NCBI RefSeq assembly: GCF_001435895.1 | Contig: NZ_AZFZ01000014.1 | Location: 1-55,424 of the forward strand | Length of the DNA: 55,424 nucleotides | DNA from: Lentilactobacillus parafarraginis DSM 18390 = JCM 14109 | GTDB taxonomy: Bacteria > Bacillota > Bacilli > Lactobacillales > Lactobacillaceae | Reading direction: 5' to 3' | In this document: piece by piece, positions 24,034 through 32,528 of the stretch | Layout: every line of letters starts with the position of its first letter | Numbering within the stretch: position 1 is the stretch's first letter | Translations under genes and position numbers: made by a program | Notes under the pieces: generated by a model | Seen by the model: only the letters and a program-made list of their open reading frames with translations | Databases searched by the model: none | Told to the model about the DNA's origin: nothing

Positions 24034-24465
24034 CTTTGGATCATCAATCACCATCACATTCACAGTCGAATGCCGCACAACATACGCGGTCGTCGATCCC
24101 AAAATAGCTCTCGACAATCCGTTGACGCCTGACTTGCCCATGACGATCAGAGAAACGCCGTACTTTTCCGGCAGCTCTCTGGCAATTTGAATTTTTGGCA
24201 CACCCACTACAAAATGAGTTTCCGCCTTCACGCCCAACTTTTCAGCATCGGCCGCCGCATCCTCCAAGATTTCCTCGCCCCGTTGTTGGAACGATGCCAT
24301 GACATCTTGGCCAAGGGTCACCCCATACTGAACATAGCGTTGATCACTTGCAATCGACACGATAATCAGCGTCGAATCAAACTTTTTAGCCAGCTTGGCC
24401 GCTTCGGACACAGCCTTCTTTGAATTTTCACTGCCATCAATTGGAACCAGAATTTTTTCGTACAT
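24031..24465 (-). CDS. Universal stress protein, UspA family
   Basis: A 144-residue cytoplasmic protein with one Usp domain. The N-terminus YEKILVPIDGSENSKKAV is typical, and the ATP-binding motif GxxGxxG-9x-GS appears as MGKSGVNGLSRAILGSTT, suggesting an ATP-binding type. The C-terminal VRHSTVNVMVIDD is also conserved. I start at the ATG at 24465, with GGAGGTG upstream; the GTG at 24474 sits within the ribosome site. Monocistronic, probably stress induced. The structured repeat copy B begins at its stop codon. Confidence 0.88.
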   Translation of the reverse strand: MYEKILVPIDGSENSKKAVSEAAKLAKKFDSTLIIVSIASDQRYVQYGVTLGQDVMASFQQRGEEILEDAAADAEKLGVKAETHFVVGVPKIQIARELPEKYGVSLIVMGKSGVNGLSRAILGSTTAYVVRHSTVNVMVIDDPK

Positions 24466-24530
24466 CCCCAGCACCTCCAGATTAGTTCTTCACAAATCAA
24501 GTTTACCATTTTAACGCCATTACAGCATTT

Positions 24531-25685
24531 CTAATGCTTATTTTCCAAGTATTCTGTGAATAATTGTTCATAGATATCAACGAAGTTCAGATACATCTGC
24601 TTATCAACGTATTCATTCACCTGATGAACCGACTGGCTGCCGGGACCAAAGATGATGAACGGGAAATCCTTTGGCTTATCAGCCAGCATATTCGACGCGT
24701 CGGTGACCGCTGGGATGGCGCCCGCCTCAATGTCATGGCCGGCGTAGGGTTTCGCAATTGACTGCGCTAATGAAATCAAATCAGGATCCCCCAGCGTCTC
24801 AACCGATGGCTGTGACATGTACGTTTCTTTACTGAGCTTGGCACCACGCTTGTTCCACTTCTCAACCAGTTGATCCAGAAGCTGTTCAGCCACATCGTTA
24901 TCAAATTCGGGAATCGTCCGGGCGTTAATTTCAGCAACCGCCCTCTCCGGAATGGAATTAACCTGATTGCCGCCTTGAAAGATCGTGGTATTAAATGACA
25001 AATCGCCCAATAGCTGATTATGTTTATCAGCGCCGCGGAATTGATGATTTGCATCGTGCAGCAGCTCAATGAGCGGATCAATGGCGTTGTACCCTTGCCC
25101 AGGCATCGAACTATGGGCCGCCTTGCCGGTTGATGTCAGCCGAATATCCATTGAGCCTTTGTGGGCATACGCAATCCGGTAGCCGGAAGGTTCGCCGATA
25201 ATCAGCGCGTCAACGTCCGTCATCGCGCCATTTTTGGCAAACGTCCGTGATCCCAACTCGCCAACTTCTTCGCCCATCGTCGCCATCAACCGAATGGTGC
25301 CGGTCTTTAACAAGTCCTGGTCATGGATGTCAATCATGGCGATCACCATGGCTGCCAGACCGGATTTCATATCGGCGGCGCCACGCCCATAAAGCTTGCC
25401 GTCACGTTCTGTCAAGGTAAACGGATCACTGGTCCACTGCGATTCATCCCCCGCGGAAACCACGTCCATATGCCCAGAAATTCCCAGTACCGGCTTGCCG
25501 CTGCCAATTTCGGCCTGAAGATCGGTCCGATGCTCACTCACCGGAATGATCGTCGCCTCAATGCCGTGTTTGGCCAACAGGTCCTTTAAATACTCACTAA
25601 CCGTTTCTTCGTCGGTATTCACCGATTTAATGGCGACCAGATCTTTAAAAATCTGCAGCCGTTCTGCTTCTGAAATTTTTGCCAT
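24531..25685 (-). CDS. dapE: M20-family deacylase (ArgE/DapE), likely succinyl-diaminopimelate desuccinylase
   Basis: A 384-residue dizinc hydrolase. Zinc-site motifs are LGISGHMDVV and YGRGAADMKSG, and the general-base pair is in GEEVGELG; the dimerisation (lid) domain lies about residues 175-290 (HKGSMDIRLTSTGKAAHSS and GGNQVNSIPE). The last ligand is in FGPGSQSVHQVNE. It belongs to the ArgE/DapE group common in lactobacilli, for which desuccinylation of N-succinyl-LL-diaminopimelate is the usual annotation. Substrate cannot be settled from sequence. GGAGG precedes the ATG at 25685. Monocistronic or in tandem with the thioesterase upstream. Confidence 0.85.
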   Translation of the reverse strand: MAKISEAERLQIFKDLVAIKSVNTDEETVSEYLKDLLAKHGIEATIIPVSEHRTDLQAEIGSGKPVLGISGHMDVVSAGDESQWTSDPFTLTERDGKLYGRGAADMKSGLAAMVIAMIDIHDQDLLKTGTIRLMATMGEEVGELGSRTFAKNGAMTDVDALIIGEPSGYRIAYAHKGSMDIRLTSTGKAAHSSMPGQGYNAIDPLIELLHDANHQFRGADKHNQLLGDLSFNTTIFQGGNQVNSIPERAVAEINARTIPEFDNDVAEQLLDQLVEKWNKRGAKLSKETYMSQPSVETLGDPDLISLAQSIAKPYAGHDIEAGAIPAVTDASNMLADKPKDFPFIIFGPGSQSVHQVNEYVDKQMYLNFVDIYEQLFTEYLENKH

Positions 25686-25738
25686 TTAGATTCCTCCGCT
25701 TCGTTAAAATTTCGGGCGATCAACCGATCTCCTATTTT

Positions 25739-26269
25739 CTATGATAAATGACTAATCAAGTCCTTATTATCAGCCAGGGCGTGCTTGCGTTCCGCCAAAC
25801 GATCAGGGTACGTCTGGACGAGGTATTTCTCCTCAGGGGTTTCAGCGACCAACTGCGGGAAGTCGATCTCGTCCAGCGGATTGGTGACCACCAACGTGCA
25901 AAAGGCCACAAAAGCGACCTTGCTGGTTTTGGTTTTCTTATCAAACGCGTTGAATTTTGAAAACACCTCAACGGCCTTGTGATCCGCACCGGTCACGTAC
26001 GAGGTGCAAGTACTGATGTCATCCGGGGTAATCGGCGCTAAAAACTGAACGTGATCGTACCCCGCGGTGACAAATGCCAGATGACTCGGCAGAAATTTCA
26101 CCGCCGAAAGGCCAGCGTTGGCATCCAATATTTCCAGGGTTTTACCGCCAAACTGAATCCGATTATTGTTCAGATCCTGTGGGAACACGTAACTTTCATG
26201 AACGGCGTATGTTTGCGCGCAGGTTATTTTTTCGACGATGGTTATCTCCTCCAGTTCAAATGCAATCAA
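25739..26269 (-). CDS. Acyl-CoA thioesterase, hotdog fold
   Basis: A hotdog-fold thioesterase of the acyl-CoA hydrolase group; HESYVFPQDLNNN and FGGKTLEILDANAGLSAVKF are the hallmark segments, with the catalytic Asp in the latter. The longest frame begins at TTG 26269, where no ribosome site is visible. The strong site GGAGGAG at 26246-26252 faces an ATC codon at 26239-26237, six bases away, in the same frame; reading from it gives (M)VEKITCAQTYAVHESYV, the N-terminus expected for the family. I therefore suspect initiation at ATC, or a recent ATG-to-ATC change. The reported limits keep the longest canonical-start frame. Confidence 0.8.
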   Translation of the reverse strand: MIAFELEEITIVEKITCAQTYAVHESYVFPQDLNNNRIQFGGKTLEILDANAGLSAVKFLPSHLAFVTAGYDHVQFLAPITPDDISTCTSYVTGADHKAVEVFSKFNAFDKKTKTSKVAFVAFCTLVVTNPLDEIDFPQLVAETPEEKYLVQTYPDRLAERKHALADNKDLISHLS

Positions 26270-26389
26270 ATCATCGTTTCCATGATACCCTTTTCATCAG
26301 CATTGCCGCAATGACGACGGCTTTTTAGTTTGTAACAAGCCGGCCTGATAAATCCTTGCACTTTTTAATAAACCGCTTACAATGAGGGT

Positions 26390-26540
26390 AATCAAACAAT
26401 TAGCGGCCACGCGAATTTTCTAATTTAGTGGCAGCCATCCCTTCCGCCTAACCCACTTCCTGGTTCCGTTTAGCGAAAGGGACTGGATACTATCTCCTTG
26501 AGATCCATCGGTGAGACTTTCCCACTGGCGGATCTTTTTT
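26390..26540 (+). ncRNA. Candidate small RNA in the gap between two minus-strand genes
   Basis: TTGCAC (26356-26361) and TACAAT (26378-26383) have a 16-base spacer, so transcription would begin near 26390 on the plus strand, where no gene reads in that direction. The body forms a long stem: CCATCCCTTCCGC (26435-26447) pairs with GCG-AAAGGGA-C-TGG (26473-26486), with AACC/GGTT inside. It ends at a terminator whose arms begin AGATCC (26501-26506) and GGATCT (26530-26535), with TTTTTT at 26535-26540. I do not recognise a known RNA family. Confidence 0.5.
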
Positions 26541-26545
26541 GGTTG

Positions 26546-27007
26546 TCAAAGGGGCTTTTCCAAATTAATATCGGTAATCTCAAAGCCACTTTTTTGATAC
26601 ACGTGAAGGGCGCGCTCGTTATGCCCGAAAACGTGAAGGGCAATGCGCTTAAAGCCCAATTGGCGGGCCTCATCGTCAGCCAACTGTAATGCCTCAGTGC
26701 CAATACCCTGATTTTGATAGTCCTTAAAAATATAGAGGTCGTAAATAAAAGCTGCCTCCGGATTATCGTGACTTTTGGCAAGCCACAGAACGCCAACCTT
26801 GGTCTTATCCTGATCAATTCGATAAAAGTAGTTATCGGGCGTCTTAATCCCGTTGGGCAGCAGCCGCTGATAGGTTTCGCTGGCCCGTTGAAACGCCAAC
26901 TGTTCGTTCCAGGTGCCAGCCTTAACCTTTTCGCTGGCAAAAGTTGTCGCCGCCGTGGCCAAATAATCATCATAATCCGCTTGTGTCATTGGTGTTAGTG
27001 AAAGCAT
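26546..27007 (-). CDS. GNAT-family N-acetyltransferase
   Basis: A 153-residue acetyltransferase. The central strand GVLWLAKSHDNPEAAFIYDLYIF is followed by the acetyl-CoA loop KDYQNQGIGTEAL (Q-x-x-G-I-G) and the NERALHVYQKSGFE segment typical of RimI-like GNAT proteins. GGGAGGG lies just before the ATG at 27007, so I prefer it to the in-frame ATG at 27022. Substrate unknown; the family includes small-molecule and N-terminal peptide acetylases. It is the first gene of a leftward run (GNAT, thioesterase, M20 hydrolase), though large gaps separate them. Confidence 0.85.
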   Translation of the reverse strand: MLSLTPMTQADYDDYLATAATTFASEKVKAGTWNEQLAFQRASETYQRLLPNGIKTPDNYFYRIDQDKTKVGVLWLAKSHDNPEAAFIYDLYIFKDYQNQGIGTEALQLADDEARQLGFKRIALHVFGHNERALHVYQKSGFEITDINLEKPL

Positions 27008-27061
27008 GTGAATCCCTCCCAAACAAAATTTGCGTTGCTTAACGGTTCTATTATACGCCAG

Positions 27062-27116
27062 CTAAAAAGCGCCAACTCTTAAATGTCTACATCCTGACAT
27101 TTGGGAGTTGGCGCTT
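27062..27116 (-). terminator. Intrinsic terminator of the LPQTG protein gene
   Basis: AAGCGCCAACTC (minus strand, from 27116) pairs with GAGTTGGCGCTT, with ATGTC/GACAT inside, and is followed on the minus strand by TTTTT. Confidence 0.9.
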
Positions 27117-27191
27117 AGATTTAGGTCATTCATCCGCGGTGCTAGGTTCCGTTGAGAGGGGCTTAGCGGATGACAATCCTCAAATCCTGAA

Positions 27192-30100
27192 TTAAATCCG
27201 TTTCTTGATGAAGCCGGCACCACCCAGGGTAACCAGAAGTAACAGGATGCCGAGAAGGACTGGCATGGTGGCTTGCTGATCACCGGTCTGTGGGAGGGTC
27301 TGCTGTGGGTCATTCTTGCTTGGTTCATTGCTTGGTTCCGCGATTTTCGCAACTTTTCCGGTTTGACCCGGCCGGACATTTTTACCTGCCGGTTGGTTGG
27401 TCTTGCTGAGGGTCACCGGCCCATCAATCTTCTGATCGGTGGTTGGGATCTCAGCGTCTTCATCCCGGGTTGGCGTGGTTGGATTTTCCGTCCGCTTATC
27501 CGTTTCAGGAGTTGCCGGATTTTCCGGTTTCACGTCTGGTTCCGGTGTGTTGGGTTGGTCAATCCGTGGGGTCAACGGCGTTACTGGAACTGGGGTGGTT
27601 GGCACGTCGACGACGACCACAGGCGTGGTTGGTGTCGGCGTTGGGTCAACCGGGTTAACCGGTGGTGTTGGCTTGTCCGGTATTGGCTGAACTGGATCTG
27701 TTGGCGTCACTGGTTTGTCCGGTGTCTTTTCGTCAACCGTCTTATTGGTAAAGGTGATTTCGAAGATGCCATTTCCCAAGTCCTTCAAATCCGTATTGCT
27801 TGCGGTAAAGCCAGTCACGGGTGTTTCTGCGACCTTGTAAGCAATGTTGGTTGGTAACCCTTCAAACGCGCCGGTCCAGTTATCAGCCGCGGTTAACTCG
27901 ATTGAATCAACCACTTGGCCATTTTGAGGACTGGTTGGGTCATCCAACACAAGATTGAGGGTGACCTTATCAGGCTGTTTGACCTTACTGTCAGTCAACT
28001 GCCATTCCTTGTTGACCTTGATTGTTTTGTCATAATCCAATTTGGTTCCAAAAATCACTGAGCCGTTGGCACCAATCCCACCACCGCGAGGGGCTTTATT
28101 GCCGGTGATGATGACGGTTGCCAATCCCGCCGCAATGGCCTTGGCGGCGTCCGTTGCGTCATTTTTCAAACCAATAAATTCAGTGACGTTTTGAACGGTG
28201 ACCGGGTCCGTTTCCTGCTGGCCGTCCCGATCGTGATACCATTTCACGCCGCCGCCACCGAGCATCCGGTTGGCAAGGCTCGTGTACTGATCAATCGATT
28301 TTGCTTCACTCAGCACTTCGTCACCGTGGGTCAGGGCCTTGTTATCATAAATCGCTGTCCCGTCCGTGACGAAAATTTCGGCTGAGCCGGTCGGACAGAA
28401 CCAGATACCGCCGCCCGATCCGGCTAACAGGACCGTTCCGTTTGAGTATGAATCCTGACCGGCAATCGCTTCGTTTTTGGTAATCAAGCTATTGCCAAGG
28501 TGGAGCGTGAAATCAGCAATGCTGACATAGATACCGCCGCCGTGCTTGTCAGCCAGGTTGTTGGTAATTTTGGCCTTGTTGATGGTCACTCTGTTGGAAT
28601 TAACGTAGATCCCACCACCTGCGGCAGACGCGTGGTTGCCATCAATGACGGCATCGTTAATCGTTAACTTAGCAGCGTTTAGCTCGCCAAATTCTTCGGC
28701 GGTCTTCTTATCAAGCCCGGGATAGCCGACGTGCACGGCAATTCCAGCTCCGGATGCCGTCGGACTTGGGGTGGTGCCGAGAAAACCGGTTTGGTTGCCA
28801 CTAATCGAGCCACCGTTAATGGTTACATCACCGTTTCCAAAGACGTAAATTCCGCCAGCCTGCTGCTGGGAAATGTTGCCATCAACGGTTCCGCCATTCA
28901 TCACCATTGTTGCCACGTTGGGAAATTCGTAGCTTGCATACCAGCCGTTCATGTCGCCAACGATGACGCCACCGCCGGCAAGCCCGATATTATCGTCAAC
29001 GTGGCCGCCATTCATGATGAAATGAGATCCGCCGCGGATGTTGATACCACCCACAGTTTGAGACATTCCTAATCCACCGACGTTTCCGATGACAGAACTG
29101 CCATCGTTCATAACGACCGTTGCGCCGTTATCCGTCACAATACCGCCAGCGCCGATTTCGCCACCGCCCTCTTCGGGTTGCAGCTGATTATTCATAATAT
29201 AGGCATTTTCGTTTAGCGTGAGGTTACCGCCGTCAACGATGACCGTACCGTCGTGGAACGAATATTCAGTGGTCACAATAACGAAATCTTTAATCGTTGT
29301 GTTGGTTAAATCAGCCGTACCCGCTACATACATAGCGGAAGCTTGCTCATTGATGGGTTCCCCAGTAAAGATCATCTTGTGGTCGGCAGCCGCCGGAACG
29401 ATTGAGATGCCGTCCTTTTGGCTTCCCTTAAAGGTCACGGAAGCACCCTTTTCCACGCGAATCTGCTTACCAATGTTGAGTTGGACCGGATCACCCTGAT
29501 TGATAAAGGTGATATTTTGGCCCTGCTTGATGAAGATCCCTTCAACTGTCGCAAATGATTGCCCCAGACTAATTGTATGGGCCGTCCCGTCATTTGGGGC
29601 GTTGTTCAGGGCGTCATTGAGCTCCTGCTCGTTGGTCACCACCGTTTGTTCGTCGGTGACGGCCTTGGCAGCCGCAACTTTAGCCTGCTTTGGCGCCTTG
29701 GCAATTGACGGTGCCTTTTCGTCCGCGCTGGCTTGTGGGGTGGCCGTTGTAGCTAGCTGAGATTGGTCCTTGACCGGCCCGCTAGTTTGATCTTTGGCCG
29801 CGGTCACGTTTGGTTGATTGACAACCTTCTCAGTTGTTGCCGCCGGGGCCCCTTGATCAGATTGTTTGGAATCTGTCGTGGTGACCGGCGCGGTTTGCGC
29901 AACCGGTTCATTGACATCGCGAGGCTGCTCGCCAACGACGGTCGGTTGTTGATTAGTCTGCTGAACCGGTGCCGTTTCGGATGTGGCCTGCGACTTTGTG
30001 GTTTGTGAGGTTATCGTTTGTGATGTCGTTGTTTGTGGTGTTGTAGTTTCCGTTAAATTTTCTTGGGCCGCGGTTGAATTCTGGGCTGGCGGACTGGTTT

Positions 30101-30305
30101 CGTTAACGGTACCAGTTGCCGGAGTTGTGGATTCAACCGCTGCTTCTTGATTGGCAGTGACCTGAGCTGTTTGCGGTGCGTCCGCTACCGGTTCGGCCCG
30201 AGCAAGTGTGCCATGGCCGCCCAGTAACATAATCAGCGTTATGAAGGCGATCACTGCCACCAAACAGGCAGCTGCAAGTTTTGACCGCCGCTTTGTCCCT
30301 TCCAT
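27192..30305 (-). CDS. LPQTG-anchored surface protein with beta-helix and Cna-B-like region
   Basis: A 1037-residue cell-wall protein. Signal peptide about residues 1-37 (no YSIRK; cleavage after LARA). Residues about 40-215 are Thr/Gln/Ser/Ala-rich and low complexity. Residues about 220-740 are repeated Gly/Asn/Asp-rich right-handed beta-helix turns (for example TVDGNISQQQAGGIYV and TINGGSISGNQTG). Residues about 755-850 resemble a Cna-B or DUF7601-like beta-sandwich (TIKVNKEWQ...DNWTGAFEGLP). A Pro/Thr-rich stalk follows, then LPQTGD near residue 1004, a membrane segment and KKRI. It should be anchored by sortase A and probably acts as an adhesin or glycan-binding protein. GGAGGAGG precedes the ATG. 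Confidence 0.9.
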   Translation of the reverse strand: MEGTKRRSKLAAACLVAVIAFITLIMLLGGHGTLARAEPVADAPQTAQVTANQEAAVESTTPATGTVNETSPPAQNSTAAQENLTETTTPQTTTSQTITSQTTKSQATSETAPVQQTNQQPTVVGEQPRDVNEPVAQTAPVTTTDSKQSDQGAPAATTEKVVNQPNVTAAKDQTSGPVKDQSQLATTATPQASADEKAPSIAKAPKQAKVAAAKAVTDEQTVVTNEQELNDALNNAPNDGTAHTISLGQSFATVEGIFIKQGQNITFINQGDPVQLNIGKQIRVEKGASVTFKGSQKDGISIVPAAADHKMIFTGEPINEQASAMYVAGTADLTNTTIKDFVIVTTEYSFHDGTVIVDGGNLTLNENAYIMNNQLQPEEGGGEIGAGGIVTDNGATVVMNDGSSVIGNVGGLGMSQTVGGINIRGGSHFIMNGGHVDDNIGLAGGGVIVGDMNGWYASYEFPNVATMVMNGGTVDGNISQQQAGGIYVFGNGDVTINGGSISGNQTGFLGTTPSPTASGAGIAVHVGYPGLDKKTAEEFGELNAAKLTINDAVIDGNHASAAGGGIYVNSNRVTINKAKITNNLADKHGGGIYVSIADFTLHLGNSLITKNEAIAGQDSYSNGTVLLAGSGGGIWFCPTGSAEIFVTDGTAIYDNKALTHGDEVLSEAKSIDQYTSLANRMLGGGGVKWYHDRDGQQETDPVTVQNVTEFIGLKNDATDAAKAIAAGLATVIITGNKAPRGGGIGANGSVIFGTKLDYDKTIKVNKEWQLTDSKVKQPDKVTLNLVLDDPTSPQNGQVVDSIELTAADNWTGAFEGLPTNIAYKVAETPVTGFTASNTDLKDLGNGIFEITFTNKTVDEKTPDKPVTPTDPVQPIPDKPTPPVNPVDPTPTPTTPVVVVDVPTTPVPVTPLTPRIDQPNTPEPDVKPENPATPETDKRTENPTTPTRDEDAEIPTTDQKIDGPVTLSKTNQPAGKNVRPGQTGKVAKIAEPSNEPSKNDPQQTLPQTGDQQATMPVLLGILLLLVTLGGAGFIKKRI

Positions 30306-30371
30306 GATAATTCCTCCTCCAGAATGTTGATAATCCTAAGCATGTTTTAGACATCCCCTGATGTCACCGTA

Positions 30372-30455
30372 AATATACCAACTTGCTCAGCTAAGTACAA
30401 CACTTAATCCCCATATTCATTACATATTCTTAATAATTAGTATATTACTAATTAT
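30372..30455 (-). promoter_or_regulatory. Promoter of the LPQTG gene with upstream palindrome
   Basis: On the minus strand TTGTAC (30400-30395) and TATATT (30377-30372) have a 17-base spacer. Upstream, ATAATTAGTA (30433-30442) and TACTAATTAT (30446-30455) are perfect inverted repeats with a 3-base spacer, 33 bases before the -35. Its position suits an activator or a long-range operator. Confidence 0.5.
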
Positions 30456-30842
30456 GAAATGATTAAGTTATTGATGCCGTTTGGCATTTTAAAGGAATCC
30501 GGCTATGAATTTCAAGCACAGCTAACCGCCTGCCGTGAAGGATATGGCAAATGAGAGGGGTCAAAGAATGATCGTGATTTTACTAAATTATTAATTATTT
30601 TTCTCACATAGTTTCGACTTACCATTGATATCCAAAAATTGTGATCACTGAAATAACTACGCATTCATCGTATCATTTCTTCACCATCTGTCATTTTTAA
30701 GCTCTTGGCGGTTCATAAGCATTGACAGCGCTTACTTTTAACGCCATTATTAACTTGTTGATAGCCGTTTGGAAATGGGTGACGAAAAGACCGCTGACCG
30801 TTACAATATAATTTACTAAAATAAAGAAAAGAGGATTCATTT
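30456..30842. other. AT-rich intergenic region upstream of the 122-aa protein
   Basis: No gene of credible length. A 31-codon frame at 30459-30554 lacks a ribosome site. A cre-like sequence, TGACAGCGCTTACT, is at 30723-30736, overlapping TTGACA (30722-30727); TATAAT near 30807 is a second possible -10. The rest shows no motif I can support. Confidence 0.4.
30723..30736. promoter_or_regulatory. Catabolite-responsive element (cre)-like site
   Basis: TGACAGCGCTTACT differs from the TGNNANCGNTNNCA pattern only at the last base. It overlaps TTGACA (30722-30727). The paralogous gene at 36464 also has a cre-like site. Confidence 0.4.
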
Positions 30843-31211
30843 ATGACAGAAAATAATCGTGAGTGGAAAGAAGCCTTGAAATCCAAGGAAGCCTTTAATG
30901 ATTATATTTCCAACTACTTCAAGGAACACAAAGAATTAACTGGTTCGTATGATATTCCGTCCTATTACGAACACTACACCGTTCGTTTGGATAGCCACGA
31001 CGGCCTTGTAATTACACTGGTTACCGGCGTTCAATCCACCGGCGGGGAATCAAACGTCCCCCTACCTTTCAAGCAAAAAGAGGTCATGTCAATCGAAGAT
31101 TTTCGCCAATTAATTCTGCACAAGAAATTTGCCGACACGACCCAATCACTGGCTGACGTATTCCAGACCGTCGCTGGTATCCCCAGCTCGGACGATCAAT
31201 CAAACGACTAA
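30843..31211 (+). CDS. Conserved hypothetical protein, paralogue of 36464-36799
   Basis: A 122-residue soluble, acidic protein with no signal peptide or membrane segment. It aligns along its length with the 111-residue product of 36464-36799: WKEALKSKEAFNDYISNYFKEHKE against WRQSLKSKEAFQDFVRKYFNNHRE, then HYTVRLDSHDGLVITLTTG-like text, then SIEDFRQLILHKKFAD against SVEDFRQLLLNKRFAK. AAAGAAAAGAGGA precedes the ATG. A terminator at 31269 follows. The two genes are 5 kb apart and in opposite orientation. I do not know the function; the conserved polar-aromatic pattern suggests a folded domain of about 100 residues. Confidence 0.7.
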   Translation: MTENNREWKEALKSKEAFNDYISNYFKEHKELTGSYDIPSYYEHYTVRLDSHDGLVITLVTGVQSTGGESNVPLPFKQKEVMSIEDFRQLILHKKFADTTQSLADVFQTVAGIPSSDDQSND

Positions 31212-31268
31212 TTCGGTTAATCTGGTCCAATCATCACCAATTTGGATCTTCACACGGCGTAAACAAAT

Positions 31269-31308
31269 AGGCTGAAGCAAAATCATGGATTTTGCCTCAA
31301 CCTTTTTA
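31269..31308 (+). terminator. Intrinsic terminator
   Basis: AGGCTGAAGCAAAATC pairs with GATTTTGCCTCAACCT around a short loop, followed by TTTTT. It ends the 122-aa protein gene. Confidence 0.85.
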
Positions 31309-31333
31309 TCTTTGGTTGCAAATCGCGTTCTGC

Positions 31334-31666
31334 CTACATTCCCAACACTAACCGCAGGAATCCCAGCGAAATAACGCCAACCACAACGGTCACCAGGAGA
31401 TTTTTAGAAATCAGGGCGCTTAATACGGTTGGTAGGGATGCCAATAAGTTCGGCATATCAAGTGATGGTAAGTGCCCTAAGTGTTGAATAAACAGGTTCT
31501 CAAACCACAGCGCCGACATAATGGCAATGGGCACGAAGCTCAGAAATTCGATGACCCCGGATGAAAGTTGAAATTTTTTCAAGATCACAAACGGCATAAT
31601 CCGGGACAACCAGGTGGCAATTCCCGATCCTAAAATTGTGAAAAAGACAAAACTAGAAGAAACCAT
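31334..31666 (-). CDS. azlD: Branched-chain amino acid exporter subunit AzlD
   Basis: A 110-residue membrane protein with about four hydrophobic segments; the N-terminal TWLSRIMPFVILKKFQLSSGVIEFLSFVPIAIMSALWFE is the AzlD hallmark (quoted here in parts: TWLSRIMPFVIL and LSFVPIAIMSALWFE). It overlaps the AzlC gene by 14 bases. AzlCD exports branched-chain amino acids or their analogues and affects resistance to 4-azaleucine. It is divergent from an XRE-cupin regulator at 32529. Confidence 0.88.
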   Translation of the reverse strand: MVSSSFVFFTILGSGIATWLSRIMPFVILKKFQLSSGVIEFLSFVPIAIMSALWFENLFIQHLGHLPSLDMPNLLASLPTVLSALISKNLLVTVVVGVISLGFLRLVLGM

Positions 31667-32360
31667 GTTTAATCACCACCCCAAACGCGCAGGCCAGCAG
31701 CGTTACCACCAGCGTCAGTAAATTTGCCGGAATAAAGATAATTCCGATATACGTCGCCACCAAAACGAAGGCGACCACGATCAGCTGCAGCTTGAATTTG
31801 ATTGACTTATCACTAATCAACTGCAGGTACAATAACCCGATGAACATTGCAACCAATGCAAAATCCAAGCCAAACTTTTCCGGATCGCTAATGAAGTTGC
31901 CAAGCAGCGCCCCCACCAGTGAAGCCGCCGCCCAAGCCGTGTAGGCGAACCAGTTGACGGTGTTAAACCAGGCAAAATTCAGCTTCCGATCGGTAAAATT
32001 CAGCTTATTCATCCCAAGGGCAAAACTTTCATCGGTCACTAAGCCGCCCAGAATAATATTTTTAAGGAGACTTTCCTTTTTGAAGTACGGTGCCAGCGTC
32101 GTACTCATCAAAATCATCCGTGAGTTAACCAGAAACGCTGACAGAATAATTGAAATCATGGGGCTGTGCGTGACCAGCATGCTCACAATGATAAACTGGG
32201 ACGCCCCGCCATATGTAATCAGTGACATTAAGGTAATCATCAGTGGGCTGATTCCCGAAGCCTTGCCAACAATTCCGTATGCCAACCCGATGCCTATGTA
32301 ACCAAAAACCGTCGGCAAGGTCTCCCGCGCCGCACTTGAAACCGTTAATTCGTTGTTCAC
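31653..32360 (-). CDS. azlC: Branched-chain amino acid exporter subunit AzlC
   Basis: A 235-residue membrane protein with about seven hydrophobic segments. AzlC hallmarks are GIGLAYGIVGKASG, TYGGASQFI and the NSRMILMSTTLAPY stretch. The frame is open to 32450, but GGGGGAG sits five bases before the GTG at 32360, and homologues start near here, so I use it. Forms a two-subunit permease with AzlD. Both genes are probably controlled by the divergent XRE-cupin protein, which is a common arrangement for AzlCD. Confidence 0.88.
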   Translation of the reverse strand: MNNELTVSSAARETLPTVFGYIGIGLAYGIVGKASGISPLMITLMSLITYGGASQFIIVSMLVTHSPMISIILSAFLVNSRMILMSTTLAPYFKKESLLKNIILGGLVTDESFALGMNKLNFTDRKLNFAWFNTVNWFAYTAWAAASLVGALLGNFISDPEKFGLDFALVAMFIGLLYLQLISDKSIKFKLQLIVVAFVLVATYIGIIFIPANLLTLVVTLLACAFGVVIKHGFF

Positions 32361-32528
32361 GCTGACTCCCCCATTCTCTGGAATGAAATTTATTGAGGCA
32401 AAATGAGTCCTTGCATCAAATCCGCGTTCGTTGTTTAATATACGTAACAACCGTATAATATACTGAACATTAATCGAATTTTAATGCATTTATCATCTTA
32501 TGTCAACACCATTTTGGGGGTTTTTAGC

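Noticed and set aside
26396-26540. Reading the 26.4 kb structured interval as an SRP RNA or T-box on the minus strand
   Set aside because: A GGAA-containing loop is seen on the minus strand, but the AGCAG and other core SRP motifs are absent, and there is no T-box motif or minus-strand T run.
27273-27857. Open frame of about 190 codons on the plus strand, opposite the surface-protein gene
   Set aside because: It mirrors the Pro/Thr-rich stalk codons of the LPQTG gene and has no ribosome site.
30459-30554. 31-codon frame upstream of the 122-aa protein gene
   Set aside because: No ribosome site, and it begins inside the palindrome region.
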